In this document: positions 27,958 to 37,762 of the stretch, piece after piece
How positions within the stretch are numbered: the stretch's first letter is position 1
Layout: each line of letters begins with the position of its first letter
Assembly (NCBI RefSeq): GCF_025753855.1
Contig: NZ_JAOWPT010000017.1
Span: 41,298-105,297, forward strand
Origin: Mesorhizobium sp. ZC-5
Lineage (GTDB): Bacteria; Pseudomonadota; Alphaproteobacteria; Rhizobiales; Rhizobiaceae
DNA: 64,000 nt
Reading direction: 5' to 3'
Position numbers and translations under genes: made by a program
The notes under the pieces: generated by a model
The model's database searches: none
What the model saw: only the letters and a program-made list of their open reading frames with translations
Told to the model about the DNA's origin: nothing

Positions 27958-28932
27958 CTACATCCTTATTAGTTCCTGTTCGATCTCGTCGATGGGATCG
28001 TCGAAGTTCACGGCATCGGAAATGACGGTCGCCGGCCGCAGCCGGACCTGATCGTAGATGCGTCCCACATAAACTCCGATCACGCCAAGGAAGAGGCTGT
28101 TGAGACCGATGCCGAACAGGATGAGGATCTGCGTGGTGGTGAAGCCGCGTGGAATGGATCCGGGGTTGAGTATCGCGAGCAAAAGGTAAAATGCCGCGAG
28201 AACTGCGGCAGCGCCAGCCGTCGCCAATCCGACATAGAAGGCGATCCGCAAGGGAAGGCTTGAATGCGCCAGCACGCCTTGCGCCGCCAGTTTCAGCAAG
28301 GCGCCGAAGCGGAACTTGCTCTGGTTGTGCAGGCGTTCGGCGCGATCGAACGGAACACCGATCTGGCGCCTTGCCAGGGAGGAGATCAGCCCACGCAGGT
28401 ACAGATGTGGCTCATGAATACGGCGCAGTTTTTCGATCACCGATCGATCGATCAGCCGGAAGTCACCTGCGTCGGGGATGAGGTGCGGCCCGTCCAGCCG
28501 CGCCATCAGCCGGTAATAGGATTTGCGCCCCTGATGCAGCATCCGGCCTTCACGTCGCTGCCGGCGCACGCCAACGACGACGTCATGGCCTTCCCGCCAC
28601 TTCTGCAGGAAAGTGCCGAAAAGCGCGGGCGGATCTTGGAGATCGGCGTCGATTTGGATCGCCGCGGCGCCCCTTGCCAGGCGATAACCGGTCAGGACGG
28701 ATTTCTGGAAGCCGAAATTGCGGGCAAAACGAACCAGACGGACCGTGGTGTCCGTCATGGCGATCTCATAAAGTTTTTGGAAGGTGGAATCGGTCGAGTG
28801 GTTGTCGGTGAACACGAACTCGAATTCGTACTCGTCGAGTTCCGCGGTGACCCGCTTCAATTCCCGATAGGTTCGCCCGACATTGTCTTCTTCGTTGAAG
28901 ACCGGGACAACGATCGAGATGAGCGGTTTCAT
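27958..28932 (-). CDS. GtrB/DPM1-like family 2 glycosyltransferase
   Basis: The 324-residue protein has a GT2 catalytic domain (ISIVVPVFNEEDNVGRTYREL; FTDNHSTDSTFQKL; the DxD-type IQIDADLQDPP) and two C-terminal membrane helices (about 230-257 and 267-292). This is the build of GtrB, ArnC and similar enzymes that put a sugar onto polyprenyl phosphate on the cytoplasmic face. A GtrA-family protein is encoded 3.3 kb upstream in the same direction, and such pairs cooperate in side-chain glycosylation. The gene ends facing the acyltransferase gene. Confidence 0.87.
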   Translation of the reverse strand: MKPLISIVVPVFNEEDNVGRTYRELKRVTAELDEYEFEFVFTDNHSTDSTFQKLYEIAMTDTTVRLVRFARNFGFQKSVLTGYRLARGAAAIQIDADLQDPPALFGTFLQKWREGHDVVVGVRRQRREGRMLHQGRKSYYRLMARLDGPHLIPDAGDFRLIDRSVIEKLRRIHEPHLYLRGLISSLARRQIGVPFDRAERLHNQSKFRFGALLKLAAQGVLAHSSLPLRIAFYVGLATAGAAAVLAAFYLLLAILNPGSIPRGFTTTQILILFGIGLNSLFLGVIGVYVGRIYDQVRLRPATVISDAVNFDDPIDEIEQELIRM

Positions 28933-29026
28933 CGCAGGCTCACCCGAGGCGATCGCCGACGAGTTTGACTCTCCGCAATGACGTCGAGAGCAAGATGCCT
29001 TTTCGACCCGAGCGAGCTTTGCGGGA

Positions 29027-30268
29027 TCATTCCAACCGGTCCATCTCTTCCTGCGTCAGAATATCGACGATGGTCCCATCGAATCCCTGCTTTCGCATAT
29101 AGCCGTGGATCTCAGTCGAGATGTGCCAGGCCAGATTGAGGAGAGGGGCATCCTTGGCGGAACGATCGGCAAACTCGTCGTCCGAAAGGATCGGGATGCG
29201 CGTGCCGGGAAGATAATGGCCGACCTTCATTGAGGTCGGCTTCTCGTAGACCGCGGACACCGCCTTCTCATCCAGGTCGAGCAACTTGACCAGGATCGCG
29301 GCGCGACCCGGAAATGCCTTGCCCGGCAAGGGTCCATGTTCGGCGATCATCTTGTCGAGTTCGTTCCGCTTCGCTTTCTTCCATAGCGGGATGCGACGCG
29401 CCAATTCCACCAGTTCCTGCTCGAAGGTTTCTTCGCGCGCCAGATGCTGCGTCAAGTCACATGTCGCGGAACCTGAACCTGCCTGCATCATGATACGGAT
29501 GTTGCCGCCGTAGCGCGCCGGAAACTCGCACAAGTCGATCTTGGCGCCGAGCGTATCGGCGATGAACTTGAAAGAGGTCAGGCTGTAGGTCCGCGGGTGC
29601 TCATGATAGAACGTGTCAAACTGGTGCCGCTCCAGCACCGCGCCAAGATAGTGGTTTTCGATCACCAGCAGCGTCTTATCGGACATCAGCGTCTTGACCG
29701 AGGCAAGCACGCTGGAAAGGTCCTCAATATGCGCGAAGACGTTGGTGAAGGTGACAATATCCGGCTGACCATGTTCTTCGACGAAGCGAGCGGCCAATGA
29801 TGGGGTCAGATAGTCGTTATAGACTGTATGCGCCGCGCCCTTTGCATCCGCAGCCGCGCCTGTAGGCTCGATGCCGAAGGTGACGGCGCCTTTTTCGGCG
29901 AAGATCGACAGCAGGCTTCCGTCGTTGCAACCCACGTCGAGAACTTTTAGTCCCTTCAAATCGCCCAGTTGATTTTGGCACGCCTCGACAAGTTGGCGCA
30001 TCCCATTCAGCACGTCCGCCGTATGACGCGCGCGATAGTGGTAGCTTTCCGGGAATAGTGTGCGCTTGGGAACCTGATAATTCTGGTGCGCCGTTTTGCA
30101 AGTTGGGCAATAGGCTATGGAAATCGGGTACTCAACTGGAACCCGCTCGTCACCGACAGGGACAAGGTCGTCGCAAAGGGGATGATTTCCCAGATCCAGA
30201 ACGTCCCTGAGCTCGGAGCTGCCGCATACTTCGCATCGGGTAATGGAAATAGTATCGGTGCGTTGCAT
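29027..30268 (-). CDS. Sugar C-methyltransferase (NDP-hexose 3-C-methyltransferase-like)
   Basis: The protein has 413 residues from MQRTDTISITRCEVCGSSEL, chosen since GGAAG lies close before this ATG; eight residues more are possible. An N-terminal zinc-binding region with CEVC and YCPTCKTAH is followed by a SAM domain (VLDVGCNDGSLLSIFAEKG near 105) and a C-terminal domain with PARYGGNIRIMM and PGRAAILVKLLDLD. This three-part build (Methyltransf_13, 11 and 14) is that of TylC3-type C-methyltransferases acting on 4-keto-6-deoxy sugars. With rfbF and rfbG in the locus, CDP-4-keto-6-deoxyglucose is the likely substrate; this is inferred. Confidence 0.87.
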   Translation of the reverse strand: MQRTDTISITRCEVCGSSELRDVLDLGNHPLCDDLVPVGDERVPVEYPISIAYCPTCKTAHQNYQVPKRTLFPESYHYRARHTADVLNGMRQLVEACQNQLGDLKGLKVLDVGCNDGSLLSIFAEKGAVTFGIEPTGAAADAKGAAHTVYNDYLTPSLAARFVEEHGQPDIVTFTNVFAHIEDLSSVLASVKTLMSDKTLLVIENHYLGAVLERHQFDTFYHEHPRTYSLTSFKFIADTLGAKIDLCEFPARYGGNIRIMMQAGSGSATCDLTQHLAREETFEQELVELARRIPLWKKAKRNELDKMIAEHGPLPGKAFPGRAAILVKLLDLDEKAVSAVYEKPTSMKVGHYLPGTRIPILSDDEFADRSAKDAPLLNLAWHISTEIHGYMRKQGFDGTIVDILTQEEMDRLE

Positions 30269-30422
30269 TCGTGCTTCCATCCCGTTTCGCAATGATCGCC
30301 GAGGCGTCCGGTGCTCCCCTTACACGACGCTTGAGATGTGTTGCAATCACGCACTTTAGAATTGCGGGACTATTTTACGACCGGAGAGATTGATGGGATA
30401 TGTCTCGATGCCGCTACTGCCA

Positions 30423-31424
30423 TTACCCAGAAAAACTCTCTAACGCGGCGTGCAAGGCGACCATTTCATCGAGTCCGGACGTAAGCGGACTTGAGGGAAG
30501 CGATCCGGCGGCCTCCGCCAGGAAAGCTCCGAATTCGAGCCTCAGCGTGCTGTCCATTGCGAGAATTCCAGGCGGTAGTTCAGCCGCTTTCCCCGCGACG
30601 ACGAGCTCGGCGGGATGGCTGGAGAAATCGACGCTGCCGCGGAAGTTACCCGTTTCGATATGGAGGAGTCGGCGACGCAAATCGCTTCCGGCGTTGCAGG
30701 AAAGGCGAAAAGAGCATCCATCTTGATCCCGCAACACGAGGCAGGCACGCTGGTCCGCCGCAAGCCATTTTTCCACCAAGGTGAAATGCGCGTACGGTTT
30801 CAGGACGCGGAAGATGGACAGCGCATGCGGCAGGAGGTCGCCCAGAACGTCGACTTCTTCGTGGGTTGTCTTTTTGACCCCGTGCCGGATCTCGCCCCTC
30901 GGATCTTCCCATTCGAGCAAAACGGAGAGGTCGCTCAATGCCTCAGTCTTCATCGTTGATGCCGCCTGATGAAACGCCGGCAGCAAGGCGAACTCCGTGC
31001 CGACGCCGAGGATTCGGCCGGTACGTGCGGGCGCCTTCAGCAGCGTGAGGGCGTCCAACGCAGTGCTTGCAATCGGTTTTTCGACAAGAACATGAAGACC
31101 TGCGGAGAGCATATCGAGGGCATCGCGCACATGATCGCGTGGCCGGCTCGCAATGATCGCGATTTCCGGTCGAGGTTCTAAATCAAGGGCCGAAGCGATG
31201 CTTCCGCTTATCGCCAATCCCCGAATGCCGGCCGTAATAGCCCATTCGCGGGTTTCGGAATGATTCTGGCGGGCAACGATCGTGATGCCTGAGCCTGTTT
31301 TTCTGGCGCCCGAGATGACGGAGGCCCACACACGCCCCCAGCGCCCGCCGCCCACGATCACAACCGGAACCGGTCGGGCCGCCTCCCGCCAAAAGACTTC
31401 GAAATCGCTCGGACTGAGCCGCAT
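30423..31424 (-). CDS. Gfo/Idh/MocA family oxidoreductase
   Basis: The 333-residue protein starts at MRLSPSDFEVFWREA; the open frame extends to 31508 inside the upstream gene. It has a Rossmann start VVIVGGGRWGRVWASVI and the family motif VLVEKPIAS near residue 115, followed by a helical segment with the usual glycine and histidine context (LGDLLPHALSIF). NAD(P)-dependent members reduce or oxidise sugar carbons. In this cluster it may act on the keto sugar made by RfbG and the C-methyltransferase, though the usual reductase for these sugars is a short-chain type. It begins 20 bases inside the neighbouring methyltransferase gene. Confidence 0.75.
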   Translation of the reverse strand: MRLSPSDFEVFWREAARPVPVVIVGGGRWGRVWASVISGARKTGSGITIVARQNHSETREWAITAGIRGLAISGSIASALDLEPRPEIAIIASRPRDHVRDALDMLSAGLHVLVEKPIASTALDALTLLKAPARTGRILGVGTEFALLPAFHQAASTMKTEALSDLSVLLEWEDPRGEIRHGVKKTTHEEVDVLGDLLPHALSIFRVLKPYAHFTLVEKWLAADQRACLVLRDQDGCSFRLSCNAGSDLRRRLLHIETGNFRGSVDFSSHPAELVVAGKAAELPPGILAMDSTLRLEFGAFLAEAAGSLPSSPLTSGLDEMVALHAALESFSG

Positions 31425-31443
31425 CGTTCGCCCGGCGCAGCTC

Positions 31444-32184
31444 TCAGGTTTTGGTCGCGCTGAGATGATATTGCGCGCCAAACGGCAGGTTGCCGAGGAA
31501 GGAATCAAGCTTGGCGAGGAACACGCCCTTCGGCGGCACGGTCAGAATGCTGCGCGTGCCGACATCCCGGAATCCTGCGCCACTGAAAAGCCGGCGCAGT
31601 TTTCCCGGCGTCAACAGGACCGCGTCTTTGTCGATGGCGCAGGATCGAACAATGTACTGCGTCGCAGGGTTATAGGGATTATGTTCAAAGACGAGAGCAA
31701 GACCGGAAGGCTTGAGCACGCGTTTCATCTCGGAGACGAAGCTTTCCCACTGCACCGGCGGAACGTGATGCATCACGCAGATCGTGAAGACCAGATCGAA
31801 CCGGTTGTCCGGATATGGCATCCGGACACCGTCGAAGCTTGCATAATGCACGAACGGGTGTTTCTCGGCGGCCAACTCCACGCTTCTGGCGGAAACGTCC
31901 AAACCATGCAGTTCGTGAAAGACGTTCTCCAGGCCGGCATGATATGCACCGAGCCCACACCCGAGGTCGAGTACGTCGAGGCGCTTCACATCGCCAAACC
32001 GTGCGCTCGCGAGCCGCACCAGATGGTCGCGCTTCACGTCGATGAAGAAGGTGTGCTCCATGCCCGCGAAGGCGATCGCCTCGTTGATCTCGCTCTCGTA
32101 GCTTGCTGTCAGCCGATCGAAATCGTCGGCCACCTGTTCCTGTGTGACCGAGCCACCATCCACCATTCGAGTTTTCGGATTCAT
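31444..32184 (-). CDS. Class I SAM-dependent methyltransferase
   Basis: The protein has 246 residues. SAM-binding motif VLDLGCGLGAYHAGLENV lies near residue 70, followed by LHGLDVSARSVELAA, and FDLVFTICVMHHVPP with VLKPSGLALVFEHNPYNP, typical of Methyltransf_11 proteins. It is placed between gtrA and a Gfo/Idh gene in a single-direction run. The substrate is probably a sugar or glycolipid of the polysaccharide pathway; nothing finer can be said. The stop is 20 bases from the next start. Confidence 0.78.
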   Translation of the reverse strand: MNPKTRMVDGGSVTQEQVADDFDRLTASYESEINEAIAFAGMEHTFFIDVKRDHLVRLASARFGDVKRLDVLDLGCGLGAYHAGLENVFHELHGLDVSARSVELAAEKHPFVHYASFDGVRMPYPDNRFDLVFTICVMHHVPPVQWESFVSEMKRVLKPSGLALVFEHNPYNPATQYIVRSCAIDKDAVLLTPGKLRRLFSGAGFRDVGTRSILTVPPKGVFLAKLDSFLGNLPFGAQYHLSATKT

Positions 32185-32193
32185 CGGCCCCTT

Positions 32194-32700
32194 CTATCTT
32201 CGGTCTGACTCAGCCGATTTTCCGGCTGGATGCCTGCGGACGAAAACCCAGTGCTGGAAGACGAAATAATTGGTGAGCGGTATGAGGACACAAACCGCCG
32301 CGGCCCCGGCCGCATAGGGGAGTTCCAGCACATTGACGGAGAACGACATAGCCCAGAAGGAAATGGCTAACCCACAGAGCGAGGTAATGACGAAACGCAG
32401 GCCCTGACCAAACGTGTCCTCCCGCACCCTGAAAGTGAAACGGCTCTGCATGACATAGGAGAATACGAGCGCGATCAGATAGGCGTAGACGGACGCCACG
32501 ACAGGGTCAATACCGAGGCCACTGACGATCGCGCTGACGAGTATAAAATAGAGGATCGTCGCCAGAATACCGGCAAACCCGAAGCGGAGAATGCGGCTGA
32601 ACCGACTTGTCAGCAGAGCCGACCCGGATCGCTGCTTGTCGAGACTCTCCCAGATCCGTCTCACGCCGTTACCAAATTTTCCAAGGCGCGTTTCCGCCAT
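32194..32700 (-). CDS. GtrA family membrane protein (probable polyprenyl-glycan flippase)
   Basis: Starting at MAETRLGKFGNGVRR gives 168 residues with four membrane segments: FGFAGILATILYFILVSAIV, PVVASVYAYLIALVFSYV, FVITSLCGLAISFWAMSF and AAGAAAVCVLIPLTNYFVF. The combination of the first two and the end TNYFVFQHWVF is the GtrA signature. GtrA is thought to flip polyprenyl-phosphate-linked sugar. The start lies 32 bases inside the end of rfbF, so the two genes are coupled. The GtrB-like gene is at 27958. Confidence 0.85.
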   Translation of the reverse strand: MAETRLGKFGNGVRRIWESLDKQRSGSALLTSRFSRILRFGFAGILATILYFILVSAIVSGLGIDPVVASVYAYLIALVFSYVMQSRFTFRVREDTFGQGLRFVITSLCGLAISFWAMSFSVNVLELPYAAGAAAVCVLIPLTNYFVFQHWVFVRRHPAGKSAESDRR

Positions 32701-33439
32701 TCCACATCGTTTCGAGTTCCCTTTGGTCGCGCAACGTATCCATCGGCCGCCAGAACCCGGTATGGCGGAAGGCCGTAAGTTCCCCATCTGCCGCCAATCG
32801 CTCCAATGGGCTCCGCTCCCACACGGTTTCGTCGCCCTCGATATAATCGAGAACGGAGGGCTCAAGCACGAAAAAGCCGCCGTTGATCCAGCCCATCTCG
32901 TTGTCCGGCTTCTCATGGAAGCGGCTGACAGAGCCGCGATCGTCAAGGTCGAGGATACCGAAACGGCCGGGCGAAGGGACAGCCGTCACGGTCGCCTTGC
33001 GGCCATGCTTTCGATGATGTTCCACGACCTTGGCGATGTCCAGGTCTGTGACGCCATCGCCGTAGGTGAGACAGAAAGCCTCGTCCTTCACGAACGGCGC
33101 AATGCGCCTGATGCGCCCGCCGGTCATCGTGTGGAGGCCCGTGTCGACGAGCGTCACGCTCCAGCGCTCGCTCGCATTGCCGTGAAAATCGATCTTGTTC
33201 TCACCGAGGTGAACGGTGATGTCATAGTTTTCGGTGAAGTAATTGACGAAATAGGATTTGATCAGGTGGCCTTTGTAGCCGCAACAGATCACAAAGTCAG
33301 AAAACCCCGCCGCAGCATAGACTTTCATTACATGCCAAAGGATCGGCCGACCTCCGATTTCGACAAGAGGCTTGGGTTTTGTTCCAGTTTCCTCCGAAAG
33401 CCGGGTCCCCAGCCCTCCCGCCAATATCACAGCCTTCAC
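32669..33439 (-). CDS. rfbF: Glucose-1-phosphate cytidylyltransferase
   Basis: The 256-residue protein begins KAVILAGGLGTRLSEETGTK after a GTG start with AAGGAAAA upstream. The nucleotidyltransferase motif GGLGTRL, the lysine context KPKPLVEIGGRPILWHVM, and the end FRHTGFWRPMDTLRDQ are diagnostic of RfbF. It forms CDP-glucose from CTP and glucose-1-phosphate, the first step towards CDP-linked deoxy sugars, and would feed RfbG at 24920. It is the first gene of a minus-strand run to GtrB. Confidence 0.94.
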   Translation of the reverse strand: MKAVILAGGLGTRLSEETGTKPKPLVEIGGRPILWHVMKVYAAAGFSDFVICCGYKGHLIKSYFVNYFTENYDITVHLGENKIDFHGNASERWSVTLVDTGLHTMTGGRIRRIAPFVKDEAFCLTYGDGVTDLDIAKVVEHHRKHGRKATVTAVPSPGRFGILDLDDRGSVSRFHEKPDNEMGWINGGFFVLEPSVLDYIEGDETVWERSPLERLAADGELTAFRHTGFWRPMDTLRDQRELETMWNGGNAPWKIW

Positions 33440-33759
33440 GGCAATTTTTCCTTGTTGTCGCTCGCGGCCCTAGTATCGCATGGGCCGATCCGAGGCAACC
33501 GAGCGTTACCATAGGCTCGTAGCCTCCCCCGCCCCCGACGCTCGCTCGATCTGCACGACGAGCCCGGTCCCAGGTAGTCGTAGAACAACATACTTGTGTC
33601 GGCCGGCATGGAAGGTCATATGGCCCAATGCGGTCGCTGCCGGACGCTATTGCGCCCGCCGGTTTCGCCGGCTGGTGCTGTCCGGTATCAGCATGCGCGT
33701 CGACTTGTGACAGTGACATTCCTTGGGAGGCGGATTATGCGGAACCGGAAAGCCGAGAA
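33440..33759. other. Divergent intergenic region with no gene seen
   Basis: This stretch of about 320 bases lies between the divergent rfbF and the membrane protein gene. It holds the short hairpin CCGGTTTCGCCGG around 33660 and presumably two promoters. No reading frame here looks coding. Confidence 0.5.
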
Positions 33760-35541
33760 ATGAACAAGGCGCTCAAGAGCCGACATTCCATTTCCGTCGC
33801 CGCCGTTGCCTTTGCGATGCTCTTGTTCGGGGCATGGCAACATATCCAGTTTTCATTCCGCGTCGGCGAACCGGCATGGTTCAAGAATGCTTACGACGAA
33901 GACACTTACATCCTGCTGTCGGGCGGATTGAGTGCTCCACGCCTCGACCGCATGATGTCGGACGCTGTCGCCCGTTTGTTTCAGTCGGTCCTGGGCGACA
34001 CGCCGGCCGCAACCCTCGTAACCTTCGATGTTGTCTTTCCGCCGCTTATTTTCCTGGCCGCATATTTCCTTGCGTCGCGACTTTTCAAAGGCTTCGGTCC
34101 CCGTCTCCTTCTCTCGCTGCTGTTGATGTTCGGAACGGATCTGTTCTCCCTGGGCAACAGCGCATCGGTGCTGAGCAGTGTCGTTTCGCTGCAGCATTTC
34201 AATGCGCTGATCGGTCTGTTCGGGCAGAATCTCGTACCGCCGATCGAAACCTCCTATCTGGCCATCGTGCGATCTCCGGAACCGCAGGTGGTTTATGTGG
34301 TGGGATTTCTTTTCGCCGGGCTGCTCATCGAAATCGTGCGCCGCGGCGGCCGCGGGATCGGGCCGGCTTTTTGGCTGATGTTCACCGGTGCACAACTCCT
34401 GCTGACGCTTTCCTATTCGTTCGTGAGCTTGCCTCTGCTTGCGGTGGAGGCCTTCGCGGTCTTTATCCTGGCGGCCTGCGGATCCTTTCGTGCGGCGGCA
34501 TGGCTGGCGGTGCTATGCGCTGCCTCGATCGCGGCTGTGGCCTCCGCCTACGCCGGCGTCGAAGCGGAAGGTTCACGTTTCTTCGGCAGCCGGCTCCCAT
34601 CGATATCGGTTGCCGTGCTGGGCGCCTGCGCTCTCCTTTGTGTGACTATGGTGCTTCTGTGGAGACGGCGCTTTGCCGATCGCATGCTTTGGCTGGCGCT
34701 GGCTTTAGCAGGTCTTCCGATAGCCCTGCTCAACCAGCAACTACTGACCGGGGTGATGATCAGCACACGCGACTGGGAGCGCTACATCAATCATCCCGCT
34801 CTGATGATCGCTCTTGGTATCGTGTTTTCGAGGCTTGACTGGGACGATGGGGTGTTCAAACACTTTCGTCGATGGGTCCCGGTGGCCGTCATTGCTCTTT
34901 CACTGTTCGCCATCTTAAGCCTGAATCGGTCGACATCGCTCTGGCATTCACCGAATGCGCGGGCATTCGCCATGGCTAAGGCCATCGAAGTGGCGCCAAA
35001 CGAACTCGAGGGCTGGACACTTGTGCTCGAGGAACCGGGCCTTGCCCCTGCTCTGGCCGTAAGGCGGGGTGGCAAGCGCGATGCTCTGATCGACTACACC
35101 GACGTCGTGATCGACTGGATCCCCTCGTCGGAGCATGCCGAATTCGGGCTGACACGCCACGGAGAAGCGTTGTTCGAATATTGGCGGTTGCTGGGACTCT
35201 CCAAAGCTGAGGCCGCCAAGATTCTCCAGACCGAGGTAGCCGCACGGGGCGGCTATTATTCGGCGTTCTTTTTCAATATTTGCGACTACTGGTACCCCTG
35301 CACGGACAATCGCGCAGTACGGACAGAGGAGATAACCGCACTGCTTCCCGAGGTAATCGCTTCTTATGAACGATATAGAGCGCAGCCGTCCGAAAGATTT
35401 GAAGGCCGTCGCTATGCCTTCGTCGCCACCGGAACGACGGCCACGCGGCTGAATGAAGAAATTTTCGATCCAGCCCCCGTTTCGCGCGTCATGATCGACG
35501 GAGAGACGGTTAGCATCCATCTGCAGAAACGAGGAACCTAA
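33760..35541 (+). CDS. Large polytopic membrane protein, possible GT-C glycosyltransferase
   Basis: The 593-residue protein is started at MNKALKSRHSISVAAV because the preceding 44 codons of the open frame are not membrane-like. It has about ten to twelve hydrophobic segments and, after the first one, an acidic motif (FKNAYDEDTY, residues 41-50) like the DE/ED/DD pair in the first periplasmic loop of GT-C enzymes. The C-terminal 160 residues are soluble (DCW-type contents, NICDYWYPCTDN). It could be the third component beside GtrA and GtrB. The family is not certain. Confidence 0.6.
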   Translation: MNKALKSRHSISVAAVAFAMLLFGAWQHIQFSFRVGEPAWFKNAYDEDTYILLSGGLSAPRLDRMMSDAVARLFQSVLGDTPAATLVTFDVVFPPLIFLAAYFLASRLFKGFGPRLLLSLLLMFGTDLFSLGNSASVLSSVVSLQHFNALIGLFGQNLVPPIETSYLAIVRSPEPQVVYVVGFLFAGLLIEIVRRGGRGIGPAFWLMFTGAQLLLTLSYSFVSLPLLAVEAFAVFILAACGSFRAAAWLAVLCAASIAAVASAYAGVEAEGSRFFGSRLPSISVAVLGACALLCVTMVLLWRRRFADRMLWLALALAGLPIALLNQQLLTGVMISTRDWERYINHPALMIALGIVFSRLDWDDGVFKHFRRWVPVAVIALSLFAILSLNRSTSLWHSPNARAFAMAKAIEVAPNELEGWTLVLEEPGLAPALAVRRGGKRDALIDYTDVVIDWIPSSEHAEFGLTRHGEALFEYWRLLGLSKAEAAKILQTEVAARGGYYSAFFFNICDYWYPCTDNRAVRTEEITALLPEVIASYERYRAQPSERFEGRRYAFVATGTTATRLNEEIFDPAPVSRVMIDGETVSIHLQKRGT

Positions 35542-35592
35542 AACATCCGGCCATGGCGGCACCGGCGCCCCGTCCTCCGCTTGGTCGGCCTT

Positions 35593-37221
35593 CTATTCGG
35601 TTGGCAGCCTGTATCCGCTGAACTGCTCGCGCAACTTGGTCTTCTGGATCTTTCCGGTCGCCGTGTGCGGAATCTCGTCGACGAAGGCGACGTCATCCGG
35701 CATCCACCACTTCGCGACCTTGCCGTCCATATAGCCGAGGATCTCCGACTTGCTCGGTTCCTTGCCGGGTTTCCTGACCACCACCAGCAGCGGACGCTCA
35801 TCCCATTTGCTGTGGCGAACTCCGATGACGGCCGCCTCGGCGATATCCGGGTGACCGACAGCAAGGTTTTCAAGATCGATGGTCGAAATCCACTCGCCAC
35901 CCGATTTGATGACATCCTTGGCGCGATCGGTGATCTGCATGTAGCCGCTCGGGTCGATATGAGCGACGTCGCCGGTATCGAACCAACCTTCTTCATCGAA
36001 CTGCTCGGCGCCGGCCCCGCCGTAATAGGCTCTGGCGACCGCGGGTCCTCGCACCTTCAGCCGGCCGAAGGTCTTGCCGTCCCAGGAATGCTCCACATTG
36101 GCGTCGTCGGTGACCTTCATCTCGACGCCGAACGGCGAGTAGCCCTGCTTTTCCTGAACCGTGAGACGATCATCACCCACCAGCCCGGCATATTCCGGCT
36201 TCATCGTGCCCAGGGTGCCAAGCGGAGACATCTCGGTCATGCCCCATGCGTGGATGACTTCGACATCGTAGTTTTCCTGGAATTTCTTGGTCATCGCACG
36301 GGGACAAGCCGAACCGCCGATCACCACCTTCTTAAGGTAAGGCAGTTTCTTGCCGGATTCCTCCAGAAACTGCAGCAGCATCAGCCAGACTGTCGGCACG
36401 GCAGCCGTGAAGGTCACCTTCTCGGTATCGAGCAATTCGTAGATGGACGGACCATCCATCTTGCCGCCTGGCATCACCAGTTTGGCACCGATCATCGGCC
36501 CGCTTTGCCCAAGCCCCCAGGCATTGGCATGGAACATCGGCACGACGGGCAGGATGGTGTCCCGCGACGAGATCCCCATTGCATCCGGCATCGCGGCTAT
36601 CATCGCATGCAGCACGTTGGAGCGATGGCTGTAGAGTACCCCTTTGGGCTCACCGGTCGTGCCGGACGTGTAGCACATGCCGGCGGCGGTATTTTCGTCG
36701 AAACTCTTCCACTGGAAATCGCCGTCCGCCTCGGCAAGCCACTCCTCGTAGGCGACGGCATTCGGCAGCGACGTCGCCGGCATACGGGCAGCATCGGTGA
36801 ACACCACCACTTTCCCCAGCGACTTGACGCTCGCAGCGATCTTCTCGACCAGAGGCAGAAACGTCAGGTCGGTGAAGAGAAGCTTGTCCTCCGCATGGTT
36901 CATGATCCAGGCAATCTGCTCCGGAAACAGGCGCGGGTTGAGCGTGTGATAAACTGCGCCAATGCCCATGATGCCGTACCAGGCCTCGATATGGCGCGCC
37001 GTGTTCCAGGCCAGCGTGGCGATCCTGTCGCCAAGGCGGTAACCGTCGCGTTCAAGGCTCTGCGCGACCTTCAGCGCGCGCGTCCGAACCTCGGCATAGT
37101 TCGTCCTGACGATCGGCCCTTCGATCGAGCGCGAGACTATTTCCCTGTGGCCGTGCTGTCGCGCCGCGTTGTCGAGGATCTTGTGGCAAAGGAGCGGCCA
37201 CTCCTGCATCAGTCCCAGCAT
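35593..37221 (-). CDS. Long-chain/medium-chain fatty acid-CoA ligase (FadD/AlkK-like)
   Basis: The 542-residue protein is an adenylate-forming enzyme. It shows the P-loop [17 protein letters not shown] near 185, the acid motif [42 protein letters not shown] with [15 protein letters not shown], and the C-terminal lysine in [11 protein letters not shown]. This order and the ending [16 protein letters not shown] are typical of AlkK-like acyl-CoA ligases. It activates a fatty acid as acyl-CoA via acyl-AMP. GGGAGGA precedes its ATG. It has no obvious operon partner and stands at the border of the polysaccharide locus. Confidence 0.92.
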   Translation of the reverse strand: MLGLMQEWPLLCHKILDNAARQHGHREIVSRSIEGPIVRTNYAEVRTRALKVAQSLERDGYRLGDRIATLAWNTARHIEAWYGIMGIGAVYHTLNPRLFPEQIAWIMNHAEDKLLFTDLTFLPLVEKIAASVKSLGKVVVFTDAARMPATSLPNAVAYEEWLAEADGDFQWKSFDENTAAGMCYTSGTTGEPKGVLYSHRSNVLHAMIAAMPDAMGISSRDTILPVVPMFHANAWGLGQSGPMIGAKLVMPGGKMDGPSIYELLDTEKVTFTAAVPTVWLMLLQFLEESGKKLPYLKKVVIGGSACPRAMTKKFQENYDVEVIHAWGMTEMSPLGTLGTMKPEYAGLVGDDRLTVQEKQGYSPFGVEMKVTDDANVEHSWDGKTFGRLKVRGPAVARAYYGGAGAEQFDEEGWFDTGDVAHIDPSGYMQITDRAKDVIKSGGEWISTIDLENLAVGHPDIAEAAVIGVRHSKWDERPLLVVVRKPGKEPSKSEILGYMDGKVAKWWMPDDVAFVDEIPHTATGKIQKTKLREQFSGYRLPTE

Positions 37222-37402
37222 TCGGTTCCTCCCGTTATTCGTTGTGTTTTATTGTGGGGAACAGCGGGCTTGTCCAGTAGGCGGTTGGTAGGTGATGCCG
37301 CAGAAGAGAACCGATTAACGAAATAACGTTGCCACAAAGCGGCTGTTGTCGTTATAAATCCCCTCAGGGCTGGTGGGTGTGTGCAGTAAGATGAGGTTTC
37401 GC

Positions 37403-37762
37403 ATGACCGCGCAAACCACCCAGAGTACCGGAAAAACCAGTTCTTCCGACACGGCGGAGATCGAGGCAGCCCTTCAGGATCAGGATATCGTTGGGCAGGA
37501 TTTCGAGCGTTCGTTGCAGACTGCTCTTGCCACGACCGGCGGAACGCTGCTCTTCCAGATGCAGATCGACAAGGATGAAGGCCACGAACACGTCGCGGCA
37601 ATCAGTATCGGCGACGCCGGGGAAAGGCGGCTTTTCCTGGTTGTCCTGCCGGCCGATGGCGGCAAGCTCAAGCTCGAACCGGTCGAAAGCAGCGACAACC
37701 CGCTGGCCAAGATCACGCCGGCTTATGCCGGGCTGGTCGACGTATTCGACATCGCTGCCTGA
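37403..37762 (+). CDS. Hypothetical small acidic protein
   Basis: The 119-residue protein starts at MTAQTTQSTGK, with GAGG six bases before the ATG; other in-frame ATGs at 37373 and 37391 are less well placed. The first 25 residues are Ser/Thr rich, followed by a predicted alpha/beta part (GTLLFQMQIDKDEGHEHVAAISIGD...RRLFLVVLPADG). It has no membrane segment or recognised motif. It stands alone between the acyl-CoA ligase and the aminotransferase, so context gives no function. Confidence 0.6.
   Translation: MTAQTTQSTGKTSSSDTAEIEAALQDQDIVGQDFERSLQTALATTGGTLLFQMQIDKDEGHEHVAAISIGDAGERRLFLVVLPADGGKLKLEPVESSDNPLAKITPAYAGLVDVFDIAA

Noticed and set aside
35581-37326. 581-codon plus-strand frame over the acyl-CoA ligase
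   Set aside because: Antisense shadow; the ligase has all AMP-binding motifs.
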